Positions 1-6,787 of a stretch of DNA of 15,047 nt are shown here, piece after piece; position 1 is the first letter of the stretch; each line of letters begins with the position of its first letter. Source of the stretch: CAVDAL01 sp963606965. Lineage in GTDB: Bacteria; Actinomycetota; Coriobacteriia; Coriobacteriales; QAMH01. The position numbers and the translations under genes are program-made. The stretch lies in NCBI GenBank assembly GCA_963606965.1, contig CAVDAL010000089.1:1-15047 (forward strand). Reading direction: 5' to 3'. The notes beneath the pieces were generated by a model, which ran no database searches, had not been told where the DNA came from, and was given only the letters and a program-made list of their open reading frames with translations.

Positions 1-1025
1 GCATTAACAGCAACAACTTCTGGAGTGCGCTCACGAATAGCTTCTGTGTTAGAAATGCAAGTAATAAGATTTGACATGCAATTTCCTTCACAATGGCAAT
101 CGCCAAGATACATTCCTTCAAAAAGTGGATCTTTGCGGTGTGTAATGCGCTTAATCTTAATGATGCACTGATTACGAACACCTGAATATGTTCCTGGGAA
201 TTCACCATATGGACCTTCAGGCTCGCGAACGCCGCACAAAACTTCACCTTCAAATACATATTCTGCATATGCAGGAACAGGAATTCCGTTTGAAGCTTTA
301 GTCAATTTAAGAGTTTCACCCTGCAAACCAGCGGCATAATTAAATTCTGACTGGTTGTAATCTAATGGAATACATGCAAGTGAAGAAACAGCCGGCGGTG
401 CACCAACGCAAAAAGCGATAGGCATATTTTCACCACGTGCTTCCCATTTGCGCAGGTGATTAGCACCATCATGGTCGAACATAATTTGAAGACCAGTTGT
501 ATCTTTTTCCATAATTTGGATTCGATACATACCGATATTTGTTAAATCAAGATTATCTGGTTCATCTGGGTCAACAGTAACAATTGCTGGCTTACCAATG
601 AAGAAACCGCCGTCACCAGTGTTTGAACGGAACATTGGCAAGTCATACATGTTAATGTCGTCGCCTTCAATAACACATTCTTGGCAAGGAGCTTCAGAAG
701 GGTCTACAAATTCAACTTCCCCCTTAGCGCACTCTGGCCAACGATCTACCATAATCTTGTACTTGTCATAAACAGAAGTATTTTGATCCACATTAAAAGC
801 TGTTGCCCAATTCTTCCAACTTGCCAATGTGTTAAAAACAAGCTTCTGTCCTTTGTAGCCTTTGATGTTTTCAAAGATAAGAGCAGGGCCTGTTTCAGCA
901 TCGTCAAGAGCAGCCTTGACGAATTTTGTTACGTCTGGTTCTGGAAGAACTTCGTCCTTAATGCGAACAACTTGCTTATTTTTTTCAAGTTCTTCGATAA
1001 GACCACGTAAATCAATAATGCTCAC
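1..1025 (-). CDS. UbiD-family prFMN-dependent decarboxylase, C-terminus cut by window edge
   Basis: My translation is open from a GTG at 1025 to the left edge (341 codons of an expected 450-500). The start is set by AAGGAGG 8 nt upstream. It begins with DLRGLIEELEK, the usual UbiD opening. By eye against Fdc1 and E. coli UbiD, the catalytic Arg is R168 in NIGMYR, the metal/prFMN ligands are N163, H185 and E227, and the two catalytic glutamates are E270 and E275 in EGPYGE. The family reversibly decarboxylates aromatic or unsaturated acids with prenylated FMN made by UbiX, which is not in this window. The ligands appear intact, so an active enzyme is expected. It lies 132 nt downstream of a Mo/FeS pair on the same strand, so a (poly)hydroxybenzoate such as gallate or protocatechuate is a reasonable but unproven substrate. 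A ubiquinone role is less likely, because the context is catabolic. Confidence 0.93.
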   Translation of the reverse strand, partial: MSIIDLRGLIEELEKNKQVVRIKDEVLPEPDVTKFVKAALDDAETGPALIFENIKGYKGQKLVFNTLASWKNWATAFNVDQNTSVYDKYKIMVDRWPECAKGEVEFVDPSEAPCQECVIEGDDINMYDLPMFRSNTGDGGFFIGKPAIVTVDPDEPDNLDLTNIGMYRIQIMEKDTTGLQIMFDHDGANHLRKWEARGENMPIAFCVGAPPAVSSLACIPLDYNQSEFNYAAGLQGETLKLTKASNGIPVPAYAEYVFEGEVLCGVREPEGPYGEFPGTYSGVRNQCIIKIKRITHRKDPLFEGMYLGDCHCEGNCMSNLITCISNTEAIRERTPEVVAVN

Positions 1026-1070
1026 TTCTTTAACCTCCTTGTCGTTTAACTTTTTCCTTATATAGCTAGC

Positions 1071-1113
1071 CCCCAAAGGTGTCATGCAAAAAGTCATGCG
1101 TGGCACCCCGGGG
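1071..1113 (-). promoter_or_regulatory. Leader of the UbiD gene: direct repeat and imperfect hairpin
   Basis: The 132-nt gap between the FeS gene and the UbiD gene holds two copies of GTCATGC (1081-1087 and 1093-1099, 12 bp apart, read GCATGAC on the coding strand). They sit in the arms and loop of an imperfect stem whose ends are CCCC (1071-1074) and GGGG (1110-1113). There is no U-tract after the stem on the coding strand, so it is not a clear terminator. A TATATA-like box lies about 40 nt upstream of the GTG. The repeat could be an operator half-site pair, or the stem could tune read-through from the Mo operon into the UbiD gene. Only the repeats themselves are certain. Confidence 0.35.
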
Positions 1114-1157
1114 ACAACTAAACTAATTTCAAGAACTTTTTGACTGTTCTTTAATAA

Positions 1158-1493
1158 TTATTTTCCCAAACTAAACAGAATCTGTTTTGGTTTAGAAGCT
1201 AAAGCTTCGCCCAATTCGTCAAGGTCGCCATATTTCATAATTGCTGCTTGGCAATGCTGAACGCAGCTTGGTAATTTGCCCTTTGCAACACGCTTTTCGC
1301 ATAAGTCACATTGGTCAGTGAAGATTGGCATATGAATCCATACCCAATTGTCACCTTCGATGTTGTAAGGTCCAACATCAGCAAGCTTTACGCCGTATTG
1401 TTCATGAGGAAGTTCATGCTCAACTTGGCAAGCCATTTCACATGCATGGCACCCAGAGCACCATTCATAATCAACAAGAATTCCCTTAGGCAT
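1158..1493 (-). CDS. Small 4Fe-4S electron-transfer partner of molybdenum enzyme 1
   Basis: This is a 111-residue ferredoxin-like beta subunit of the DMSO-reductase type. It has eight cysteines in two groups. Numbered from the upstream ATG at 1502, these are C15, C18, C21, C25 (CxxCxxCxxxC) and C65, C68, C80, C84 (CxxC-x11-CxxxC), enough for two [4Fe-4S] clusters. I place the start at the ATG at 1493. GAAGGAGG sits directly against the ATG at 1502 but 9 nt before the one at 1493, and the second copy of this protein in the window (13520-13855) is also 111 residues, starting at the same alignment point. The start overlaps the 3' end of the large-subunit gene by 8 nt, which suggests translational coupling. 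There is no signal peptide and no membrane anchor gene beside it, so it probably feeds electrons to the large subunit in the cytoplasm. Confidence 0.93.
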   Translation of the reverse strand: MPKGILVDYEWCSGCHACEMACQVEHELPHEQYGVKLADVGPYNIEGDNWVWIHMPIFTDQCDLCEKRVAKGKLPSCVQHCQAAIMKYGDLDELGEALASKPKQILFSLGK

Positions 1494-3786
1494 GTTGTTC
1501 ATCCTCCTTCATCTTATAAATTGTGCAGACCATAGCTTTGTAGTTAGCGCCAAAACCTGAATCGCCAGGATTATGAACAATCAAGTTGTTGATGTTAAGT
1601 TCATCTGTGTTATACAAATTATTTGGATCTGCTTCTGGACGCCACCAGCCATGATCTGTATTTACAACACCTTCGCCAATAATTGGTGTGACTGAGACCT
1701 TGCGCTGTGCACGACCTACATGATTTTCAACCCATACCCAGTCGCCTTCGCGAACACCAAATTTTTCTGCAGTCTTTGGATTGATTTCAATCAATGGATC
1801 TGGACGAAGAGCACGCAAGCGTGGAATCTGGCGATGTTCAGAGTGGAACATAGACCATGTTCTAGCGCCAGTTGTAAGAATCAAAGGATACTTTTCTGCA
1901 AGCTCAGGTGTTGAGATTGGGCTTGGGACTGGCTCTTCATAATATGGCATTGGGTCAATCTTGCACAAATCCTGGAAGAAGTGTGAATATAATTCCAAAC
2001 GGCCAGTTGTTGTCATGAAGCCAGGCTGACCATCTGGACGCATCATGCCCTTTTCATATTTCTTATATTCAAATGGCAGGAAGCCAGGTGAAACTTCACG
2101 GAGGTCTTCGAATGTTAAGTCACGTGTGCCTTCAACGCACATAGCGCCAAACATTTCTTCAACTGTTTCCCATGGGAATGCAGCTGGATTAAGCTGACGA
2201 CCAATTTCCAGAATAATTTCAGGGTCAGACTTTGTATCGCCAATCTTGATTGGGCACTTGTTAATTGCTTCTGCACGCTGCATACCGCAACCAGCAACAA
2301 TACCATTACGTTCTGGGTATGTTTGAGCAGGCAAAACAAGGTCACACAAAGCTTGAACAGAAGGTGTCATGAATAATTCATTTGCCAAAATGAAGTCAAG
2401 TTTTTCATATGCCTTCTTAACGCGGCGAGGTTCTGCAGATGTGCAAGCAAGAATGTTTGTCTGCATAAACCAAGCACAACGCGGCATGTAAGGTTCGCCA
2501 GTTTCAATTGCAAGAAGAACTTCTTCTGTAGAAGCAAGCTGAACACCATATGTAAGCAAAGGATATTTATCCTTGCCGAGTCGAGCTGCTGCAGCTTCTT
2601 CTGTAACCCATTCATTACCAGAAGACTGGTTTGGCAACAAGAATGTAACAACAGGAGTCATGCCGCCAGGAATGTCAACATAACCACAAATTTGATATAC
2701 AGCTGAAATAGCATGTGCGCAAGGAATAGCAACACGAGTCATATCAACTGCAAGACCCATCTGGATTGCACCAGGGCCTTGAGTAGCAAACATTCTAGCT
2801 GCTGCATAAATCTTTTCTTCAGGAACACATGTAATCTTTGAAACTTCAGAAATTGGATATTCCTGAACGCGTTCACGAAGCTGTTCAAAACCATAGCACC
2901 ATTTTTCAACGAAGTCATGGTCATAAAGATCTTCATTAATAATGATGTTTAAGAAACCAAGAGCCATAGCTGCATCTGTACCAGGGCGAATTTGCATATA
3001 AATTTCAGCCTTTGTAGCAAGCCATGTAACACGTGGATCAATAACAATCATCTTTGAGCCGCGCTTCAAGCAATCTGTTAACCAGTGACCATAAAAACCG
3101 TCTGAGTTTGAAACAACTGGGTTGTTGCCCCACAAGATAATTGTTTGTGGTGGACGCCAGTTTGGATTTTCATATCTATCTGGGAATTGCTGTGAGCAGT
3201 CCATAACATAGAAGCCACCAGCAGTAGCAAAGCCAGCTGCCATACGTGGAATCCAGCAAGACTGGCCATCCAAAGCATAGCAATAGTTTGAGCTGCCATA
3301 TGCATAGCAGATACGTGTTAAGTAAGCACTGATGTCACGACCAGTACCTTGATAGAAGCATACAGTTTCTGGACCAAATTTTTCTTTAATCTGGTTGAGC
3401 TTTGTAACAACAATGTCATAAGCTTCTTCCCAAGAGATCTCTTCCCATGCATCTGGGTTTCCGCGCTGATCACGAGCGCGCTTCATTGGGTGCAAAATAC
3501 GAAGTGGGCTGTTAACAACTTCAGGAACATCCAAACAACGAACGCACAAACGTCCTTGGTTGTAAGGATTTTCAGGGTCGCCCTCTACCTTAACTAGCTT
3601 TCCACTTTCTTTGTCAACATACATTAAAACGCCGCAACCATCATGACAACCAGGGCCAGACCATGCGCTGCCACGAGTTACAATATAACCATCCTCTTCC
3701 CACTGATATTCTTTGTGCTCATGTGGAACCTGAATGATTTCTTCCTTCTTTGTTAGAGGTGGCATTCCAGGCATTTCATCAGACAT
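1486..3786 (-). CDS. Molybdopterin-dependent oxidoreductase 1, large subunit (dehydroxylase/transhydroxylase-like)
   Basis: 766 residues, DMSO-reductase superfamily, expected to bind Mo-bis-MGD. The start is supported by AGGAG 6 nt upstream. The N-terminal domain has C47, C51, C81 and C84 (GPGCHDGC and GRLCVRC). The canonical first cysteine of CxxCxxxC is missing and an extra one follows the last. The likely Mo-ligand region is GQSCW, with C177 (or S176) as candidate. MGD-binding stretches are WGNNP, VIDPRVTW and RPGTD, and the C-terminal dinucleotide-binding domain includes HSEHRQIPRLR and DHGWW. There is no twin-arginine or other signal peptide, so it should be cytosolic. It is translationally coupled to the FeS gene downstream. 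Overall make-up matches gut catechol dehydroxylases that pair with a small ferredoxin, and it also recalls pyrogallol-phloroglucinol transhydroxylase, which is a longer protein. Reaction and substrate cannot be assigned from sequence alone. Confidence 0.93.
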   Translation of the reverse strand: MSDEMPGMPPLTKKEEIIQVPHEHKEYQWEEDGYIVTRGSAWSGPGCHDGCGVLMYVDKESGKLVKVEGDPENPYNQGRLCVRCLDVPEVVNSPLRILHPMKRARDQRGNPDAWEEISWEEAYDIVVTKLNQIKEKFGPETVCFYQGTGRDISAYLTRICYAYGSSNYCYALDGQSCWIPRMAAGFATAGGFYVMDCSQQFPDRYENPNWRPPQTIILWGNNPVVSNSDGFYGHWLTDCLKRGSKMIVIDPRVTWLATKAEIYMQIRPGTDAAMALGFLNIIINEDLYDHDFVEKWCYGFEQLRERVQEYPISEVSKITCVPEEKIYAAARMFATQGPGAIQMGLAVDMTRVAIPCAHAISAVYQICGYVDIPGGMTPVVTFLLPNQSSGNEWVTEEAAAARLGKDKYPLLTYGVQLASTEEVLLAIETGEPYMPRCAWFMQTNILACTSAEPRRVKKAYEKLDFILANELFMTPSVQALCDLVLPAQTYPERNGIVAGCGMQRAEAINKCPIKIGDTKSDPEIILEIGRQLNPAAFPWETVEEMFGAMCVEGTRDLTFEDLREVSPGFLPFEYKKYEKGMMRPDGQPGFMTTTGRLELYSHFFQDLCKIDPMPYYEEPVPSPISTPELAEKYPLILTTGARTWSMFHSEHRQIPRLRALRPDPLIEINPKTAEKFGVREGDWVWVENHVGRAQRKVSVTPIIGEGVVNTDHGWWRPEADPNNLYNTDELNINNLIVHNPGDSGFGANYKAMVCTIYKMKEDEQHA

Positions 3787-3953
3787 TTTTCGCTCCTCTC
3801 CATTTTTTACAATTTCTCTATCTCTCTACATAAGATTTGCTAAGTTCTTCTTTGCATGGGCCTATACACCAAAACAAATAAGTAGTTGATGCTGCGCAGA
3901 AAAACAATTTGCTCCTCCGCCACAAATCTTATGAAGCTTTAAGCTATTTTGCG

Positions 3954-3986
3954 TCACTTAGACCTAGTGATTTTTGGCATTTTTTT
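3954..3986 (+). terminator. Weak intrinsic-terminator-like hairpin with T-tracts
   Basis: TCACT (3954-3958) pairs with AGTGA (3966-3970), with one more A-T pair across a bulge. TTTTT at 3971-3975 and seven T at 3980-3986 follow on the plus strand. The stem is short and AT-rich, so efficiency is doubtful. If real, it would end a short plus-strand transcript begun near 3890, as an attenuator or small RNA upstream of the LuxR gene. Confidence 0.3.
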
Positions 3987-3989
3987 CAG

Positions 3990-4006
3990 TCAGGTGTTTC
4001 ACCTGA
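3990..4006. promoter_or_regulatory. Perfect inverted repeat TCAGGTG-TTT-CACCTGA, operator candidate
   Basis: Two 7-bp arms separated by three T. No U-tract follows on either strand, so a protein-binding site is more likely than a terminator. It lies about 230 nt upstream of the membrane LuxR start and about 200 nt upstream of the Mo enzyme start. AGTCAGG is repeated at about 4061-4067. The binding protein is unknown. Confidence 0.4.
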
Positions 4007-4160
4007 ATTATCCTCTATCGAAAATCTTTAATGCTTTGACCTGCAATTTTGCTATTTTATAGTCAGGCAAGAAGTATTTACTTTTAATTATTCTTTTGTT
4101 ATCTTTTCACTTGTGTTTAAAATGGGGGGGTCAATAAATAAGACATTGCAATATTCATTT

Positions 4161-4187
4161 TTGCAAATTCATATATATATATATACT
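4161..4187 (+). promoter_or_regulatory. Possible promoter of the membrane LuxR gene
   Basis: TTGCAA at 4161-4166 and TATACT at 4182-4187 resemble -35 and -10 boxes with a short 15-bp spacer that consists largely of an alternating AT run. The predicted start lies about 40 nt before the chosen ATG. A change in the length of the AT run would alter the spacer. Alternative TATA boxes exist inside the same run, so the exact -10 is uncertain. Confidence 0.35.
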
Positions 4188-4235
4188 TAATCAACATGAA
4201 ATTGTATGTCATGTATTTTAAAGAGGGGAAGTGCT

Positions 4236-5822
4236 ATGTCTAATCTGTCATTTAAGGTTGCAAGCATACCATTCTTGAGTGAAGACGGACGCTGGACAAT
4301 ATCATTCAGTCTTTTTGGATTTGGGCTTTTTCTTGCATGGCAATGGATGTGTCTTTCAACAGCAATTGTATTTCCTCTTGTTAGCACCGATGGCCTTATA
4401 TTTACAAACATATCACGCCTAGTTGCAATGCTTGTTCAGCTTATCGCTTTGTTAATTTTTGATAGAGCCTTAAAATTCACAGATGGCCGCGGAATTCCAG
4501 GGCGCATATTGCTTTATATTGGAGCAGTTTCTGGTCTAGCAGGCGTTGGATTTTTATTTGCTTCAAAACTTTTTGCTGAAACATTATTCATTGCATTCGC
4601 AAGTGTTGGTTGGGTAATGTGCGGAATCACTGCTGCAATATGCACATTTCTCTGGTTAAGAATATTCAGTGTTATCAATCCGCAAGAATTATGTCTCTAC
4701 CTTTCAGGCTCTATTATTTTAGGCGTATGCATCGTATATATTTTGTGTTATTTGCCATCTATGGCAACAACTATAATAACAGCACTTTTGCCAGCGGGTT
4801 CTCTTTGTTTGTCTTCCCAAGCGCGCAAATATGTTTGCTATAAAGATCGCATAAAAAAACAATCTGCAATGTTTCAAAAAAAATCAAAAATGCCAAAACC
4901 GGTTATAAGGCTGCTTTCTGGCATATTCTTTTATACTTTAATTTACGCTGCACTAATTAATCCTCTTACAACAAGAAGTGGCATTGGCTTGGAATCAAGC
5001 GGCAATTTCATGCTTCTTCCTTCACTTCTTGCTGGCGTTGTTATTATTGCTATCACTTGGTTTTCTTCACGAATTGAAAATTTAAGAAAACTATATATGA
5101 TTATATTGCCTTTACTCGTTGTTACATTAGTTGTATTTCCTTTTGTCAGAAATGTTTCAATTAGCGTAGCAGGCTTTATTGGAACTTTAAGTTTTCAGCT
5201 TTTTGATATTATTTGTTGGGTCATTATGTCTGATTCTGCATTCCAAAACCAAACACCCACAACACGTGTTTTAATCCATGGGCGCCTTGCATATTTTGCA
5301 GCAATGCTGCTTGGTTCTGCCATTGGATATTATCTTGCGATAAATGACCTATTCAAAGACAAAGACTTATTTACACAACTTTGCCTTGGCGGAGTTGTTA
5401 TTTTGGTCATCGTCACAACAATAGTTTTAAAAGAAAGCGAATTGTTTTCCAGCAGTTCAAACAATAGCAATGAAATTCAACCAGAAGCCGACGCAGAAGA
5501 CAATCCTGCTGCAGTAATACCAAAAGCTGAAGAAGTTTTTCAATATAAAGCTCAGCTTATTGCCCAACGTTATAATCTTACGCAGCGTGAATTTGATGTA
5601 TTTTTATTACTCTCAAAAGGCCGTTCAAATAAGCTCATCGAAGAGCGTTTGTATATTTCTTCCCATACAGTTGATTCGCATGTCACACACATATATCGCA
5701 AATGTGGCGTTCATTCACGCCAAGAAATTATGGATTTAATTGAACAAGAGCATGTTGACATGCAAGCACTTGGCAAAGAGCTTCTAAAGAATAAACAAGA
5801 ACAAGAAAGTATTGCCGAATAA
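4236..5822 (+). CDS. Membrane-embedded LuxR-family transcriptional regulator (12-TM-like sensor plus C-terminal HTH)
   Basis: 528 residues from the ATG at 4236, chosen because GAGGGGA sits 6-7 nt upstream. An in-frame ATG at 4206 has no ribosome site. About the first 410 residues form roughly 12 hydrophobic segments, like a carrier fold. An acidic, Ser/Asn/Glu-rich linker follows, then a LuxR/GerE helix-turn-helix at about 446-505 (LTQREFDVFLLLSKGRSN, then SSHTVDSHVTHIYRKCGV). This fusion is characteristic of Eggerthellaceae, where such proteins (the DadR type in Eggerthella lenta) switch on catechol-dehydroxylase operons when the substrate is present. The gene is divergent from Mo enzyme 1 and shares its control region, so it most likely regulates that operon. 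The membrane part presumably senses the aromatic substrate; that is inference. Confidence 0.93.
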   Translation: MSNLSFKVASIPFLSEDGRWTISFSLFGFGLFLAWQWMCLSTAIVFPLVSTDGLIFTNISRLVAMLVQLIALLIFDRALKFTDGRGIPGRILLYIGAVSGLAGVGFLFASKLFAETLFIAFASVGWVMCGITAAICTFLWLRIFSVINPQELCLYLSGSIILGVCIVYILCYLPSMATTIITALLPAGSLCLSSQARKYVCYKDRIKKQSAMFQKKSKMPKPVIRLLSGIFFYTLIYAALINPLTTRSGIGLESSGNFMLLPSLLAGVVIIAITWFSSRIENLRKLYMIILPLLVVTLVVFPFVRNVSISVAGFIGTLSFQLFDIICWVIMSDSAFQNQTPTTRVLIHGRLAYFAAMLLGSAIGYYLAINDLFKDKDLFTQLCLGGVVILVIVTTIVLKESELFSSSSNNSNEIQPEADAEDNPAAVIPKAEEVFQYKAQLIAQRYNLTQREFDVFLLLSKGRSNKLIEERLYISSHTVDSHVTHIYRKCGVHSRQEIMDLIEQEHVDMQALGKELLKNKQEQESIAE

Positions 5823-5826
5823 AACA

Positions 5827-5860
5827 TATCCCCCGTTCAGCTTTTGCCAAACGAGGGATA
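5827..5860. terminator. Hairpin between convergent LuxR and nitroreductase genes
   Basis: Arms TATCCCCCGTT (5827-5837) and AACGAGGGATA (5850-5860) pair over 11 positions with one C/A mismatch, with a 12-nt loop. It starts 4 nt after the LuxR stop and lies in a 92-nt gap between two converging genes, the expected place for a shared terminator. The T-tract on either side is poor, so termination may be partial. Confidence 0.55.
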
Positions 5861-5914
5861 TTATTAGCGCTGTATTCACAACGCAAGACTTGCAAAGCAC
5901 ATACTTTAGAAAGC

Positions 5915-6688
5915 TTATTCCTTTGGCTTTCCTCCGCCATAACTGCCTCTTGAAGCACCACGAATCTTCTTCAAGTGTTCAAGGAACTTAGCGCCAGTCA
6001 TCAAACGGTCTGTATCATACTTTTCATAATGAATAAGATCTTCCGTTGGAAGGCGGCGTGGAGGGCCTGGCTGATATGCACGATGTCCAACAGGAACCAT
6101 TGTATACAAACGTACAGGCTCAGGAAGATTAAGAACTTCACGATATCCTTCTTGTGAGTTTGTATCAATACGAGCTGAGCTTAACCCTAAAGACGCAGCA
6201 GCAAGCTGAGTCAACATAGAAACATGGCCCATAGTGCATGAGAGAACACTAACTGAACCATCAGCAAGGTTTGCACGAGCTGACAATACAGAGCCAAATT
6301 GCTTACGTGGATCATAAACAATTGCAATCATAGCAGGAGCATCTGCCCAGCCAGTTGCACGCTTCATTTGTTCTTCCATTTCTTCAGGTGGATAATTGAA
6401 GTATGGATGCCTGTATTCAGGATCACGCTGCTGTTCCAGCCAATATGTGAACTGATAATCATCATGCTCATAAACCGCACGCAATTTTTGCATAGTTTCT
6501 TTGTCTTTAATGATAATGAATTCCCAAGGCTGAGAATTAGCACCAGACATCGCATAATGTGCTGCATCAATGATTTTTACAAGCTCTTCATCTGATACTG
6601 GTTCATCAGTGAATTTGCGAATACTACGACGCCATTTTAATGTTTCCATTAAAGCATCATATGTATTTGGAACTTCTGGTGTTTCCAT
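5915..6688 (-). CDS. Nitroreductase-family FMN oxidoreductase
   Basis: 257 residues, with AAGGAGG 6-7 nt before the ATG. The N-terminus has the family FMN-phosphate motif RRSIRKFTDEPVSDEEL (20-36) and then GANSQPWEF (49-57). The C-terminal part has VPVGHRAYQPGPPRR (198-212), the usual closing motif. Between about 70 and 115 is an insert rich in aromatic and acidic residues, longer than in minimal nitroreductases, which could cover the substrate pocket. These enzymes use NAD(P)H and FMN to reduce nitro groups, quinones, enones or related electrophiles; some relatives act on halogenated aromatics. The C-terminal tail is basic and glycine-rich. It follows the DASS carrier gene by 99 nt on the same strand. 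In this setting a role in reducing an aromatic or quinone-like intermediate is plausible but not shown. Confidence 0.92.
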   Translation of the reverse strand: METPEVPNTYDALMETLKWRRSIRKFTDEPVSDEELVKIIDAAHYAMSGANSQPWEFIIIKDKETMQKLRAVYEHDDYQFTYWLEQQRDPEYRHPYFNYPPEEMEEQMKRATGWADAPAMIAIVYDPRKQFGSVLSARANLADGSVSVLSCTMGHVSMLTQLAAASLGLSSARIDTNSQEGYREVLNLPEPVRLYTMVPVGHRAYQPGPPRRLPTEDLIHYEKYDTDRLMTGAKFLEHLKKIRGASRGSYGGGKPKE

Positions 6689-6729
6689 TTTTGCCTCCTT
6701 TTAGACAACTAGAACTTTAACAGATTGAA

Positions 6730-6758
6730 CTGGGAAGCTAAAGGTATTAACCTCCCAG
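6730..6758 (-). promoter_or_regulatory. Intercistronic hairpin between DASS carrier and nitroreductase
   Basis: On the coding (minus) strand, CTGGGAGGT pairs with GCTTCCCAG over nine positions, two of them G-U. A second small inverted repeat, TCTAAAC (6771-6777) and GTTTAGA (6786-6792), overlaps the carrier stop codon. There is no strong U-tract. The pair may stabilise the upstream message or act as a partial terminator that lowers nitroreductase expression relative to the carrier. Confidence 0.35.
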
Positions 6759-6787
6759 CTCAATAAAGCTTCTAAACGTTTAAATGT

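Larger units (their letters stand above)
3787..4235. promoter_or_regulatory. Divergent control region between Mo enzyme 1 and the membrane LuxR gene
   Basis: 449 nt without a credible gene. Contents in order: an 11-bp inverted repeat, CATAAGATTTG at 3829-3839 and CAAATCTTATG at 3923-3933; the palindrome CTGCGCAG at 3892-3899 followed by GCCACAAA at 3919-3926, a block that recurs before the 8851 gene; AGCTT-T-AAGCT at 3935-3945; a weak hairpin with T-tracts at 3954-3986; a perfect 7-bp inverted repeat at 3990-4006; a run of seven G at 4124-4130; and an alternating AT run at 4171-4185. The length and density of repeats suggest that both divergent genes are regulated from here, perhaps by the LuxR protein encoded alongside. 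Confidence 0.6.

Noticed and set aside
681..1065. Plus-strand frames opposite the UbiD gene
   Set aside because: The minus strand encodes a complete UbiD alignment with catalytic residues; the plus frames have no family resemblance.
1494..1502. Upstream ATG at 1502 as start of the first FeS protein
   Set aside because: The ribosome site GAAGGAGG touches this ATG, leaving no spacing. The ATG at 1493 has ideal spacing and matches the paralogue's length.
3990..4006. TCAGGTG-TTT-CACCTGA as an intrinsic terminator
   Set aside because: No U-tract follows on either strand and no gene ends nearby; an operator is more likely.
4206..4235. ATG at 4206 as start of the membrane LuxR protein
   Set aside because: No ribosome site before it, while GAGGGGA precedes the ATG at 4236 at proper distance.
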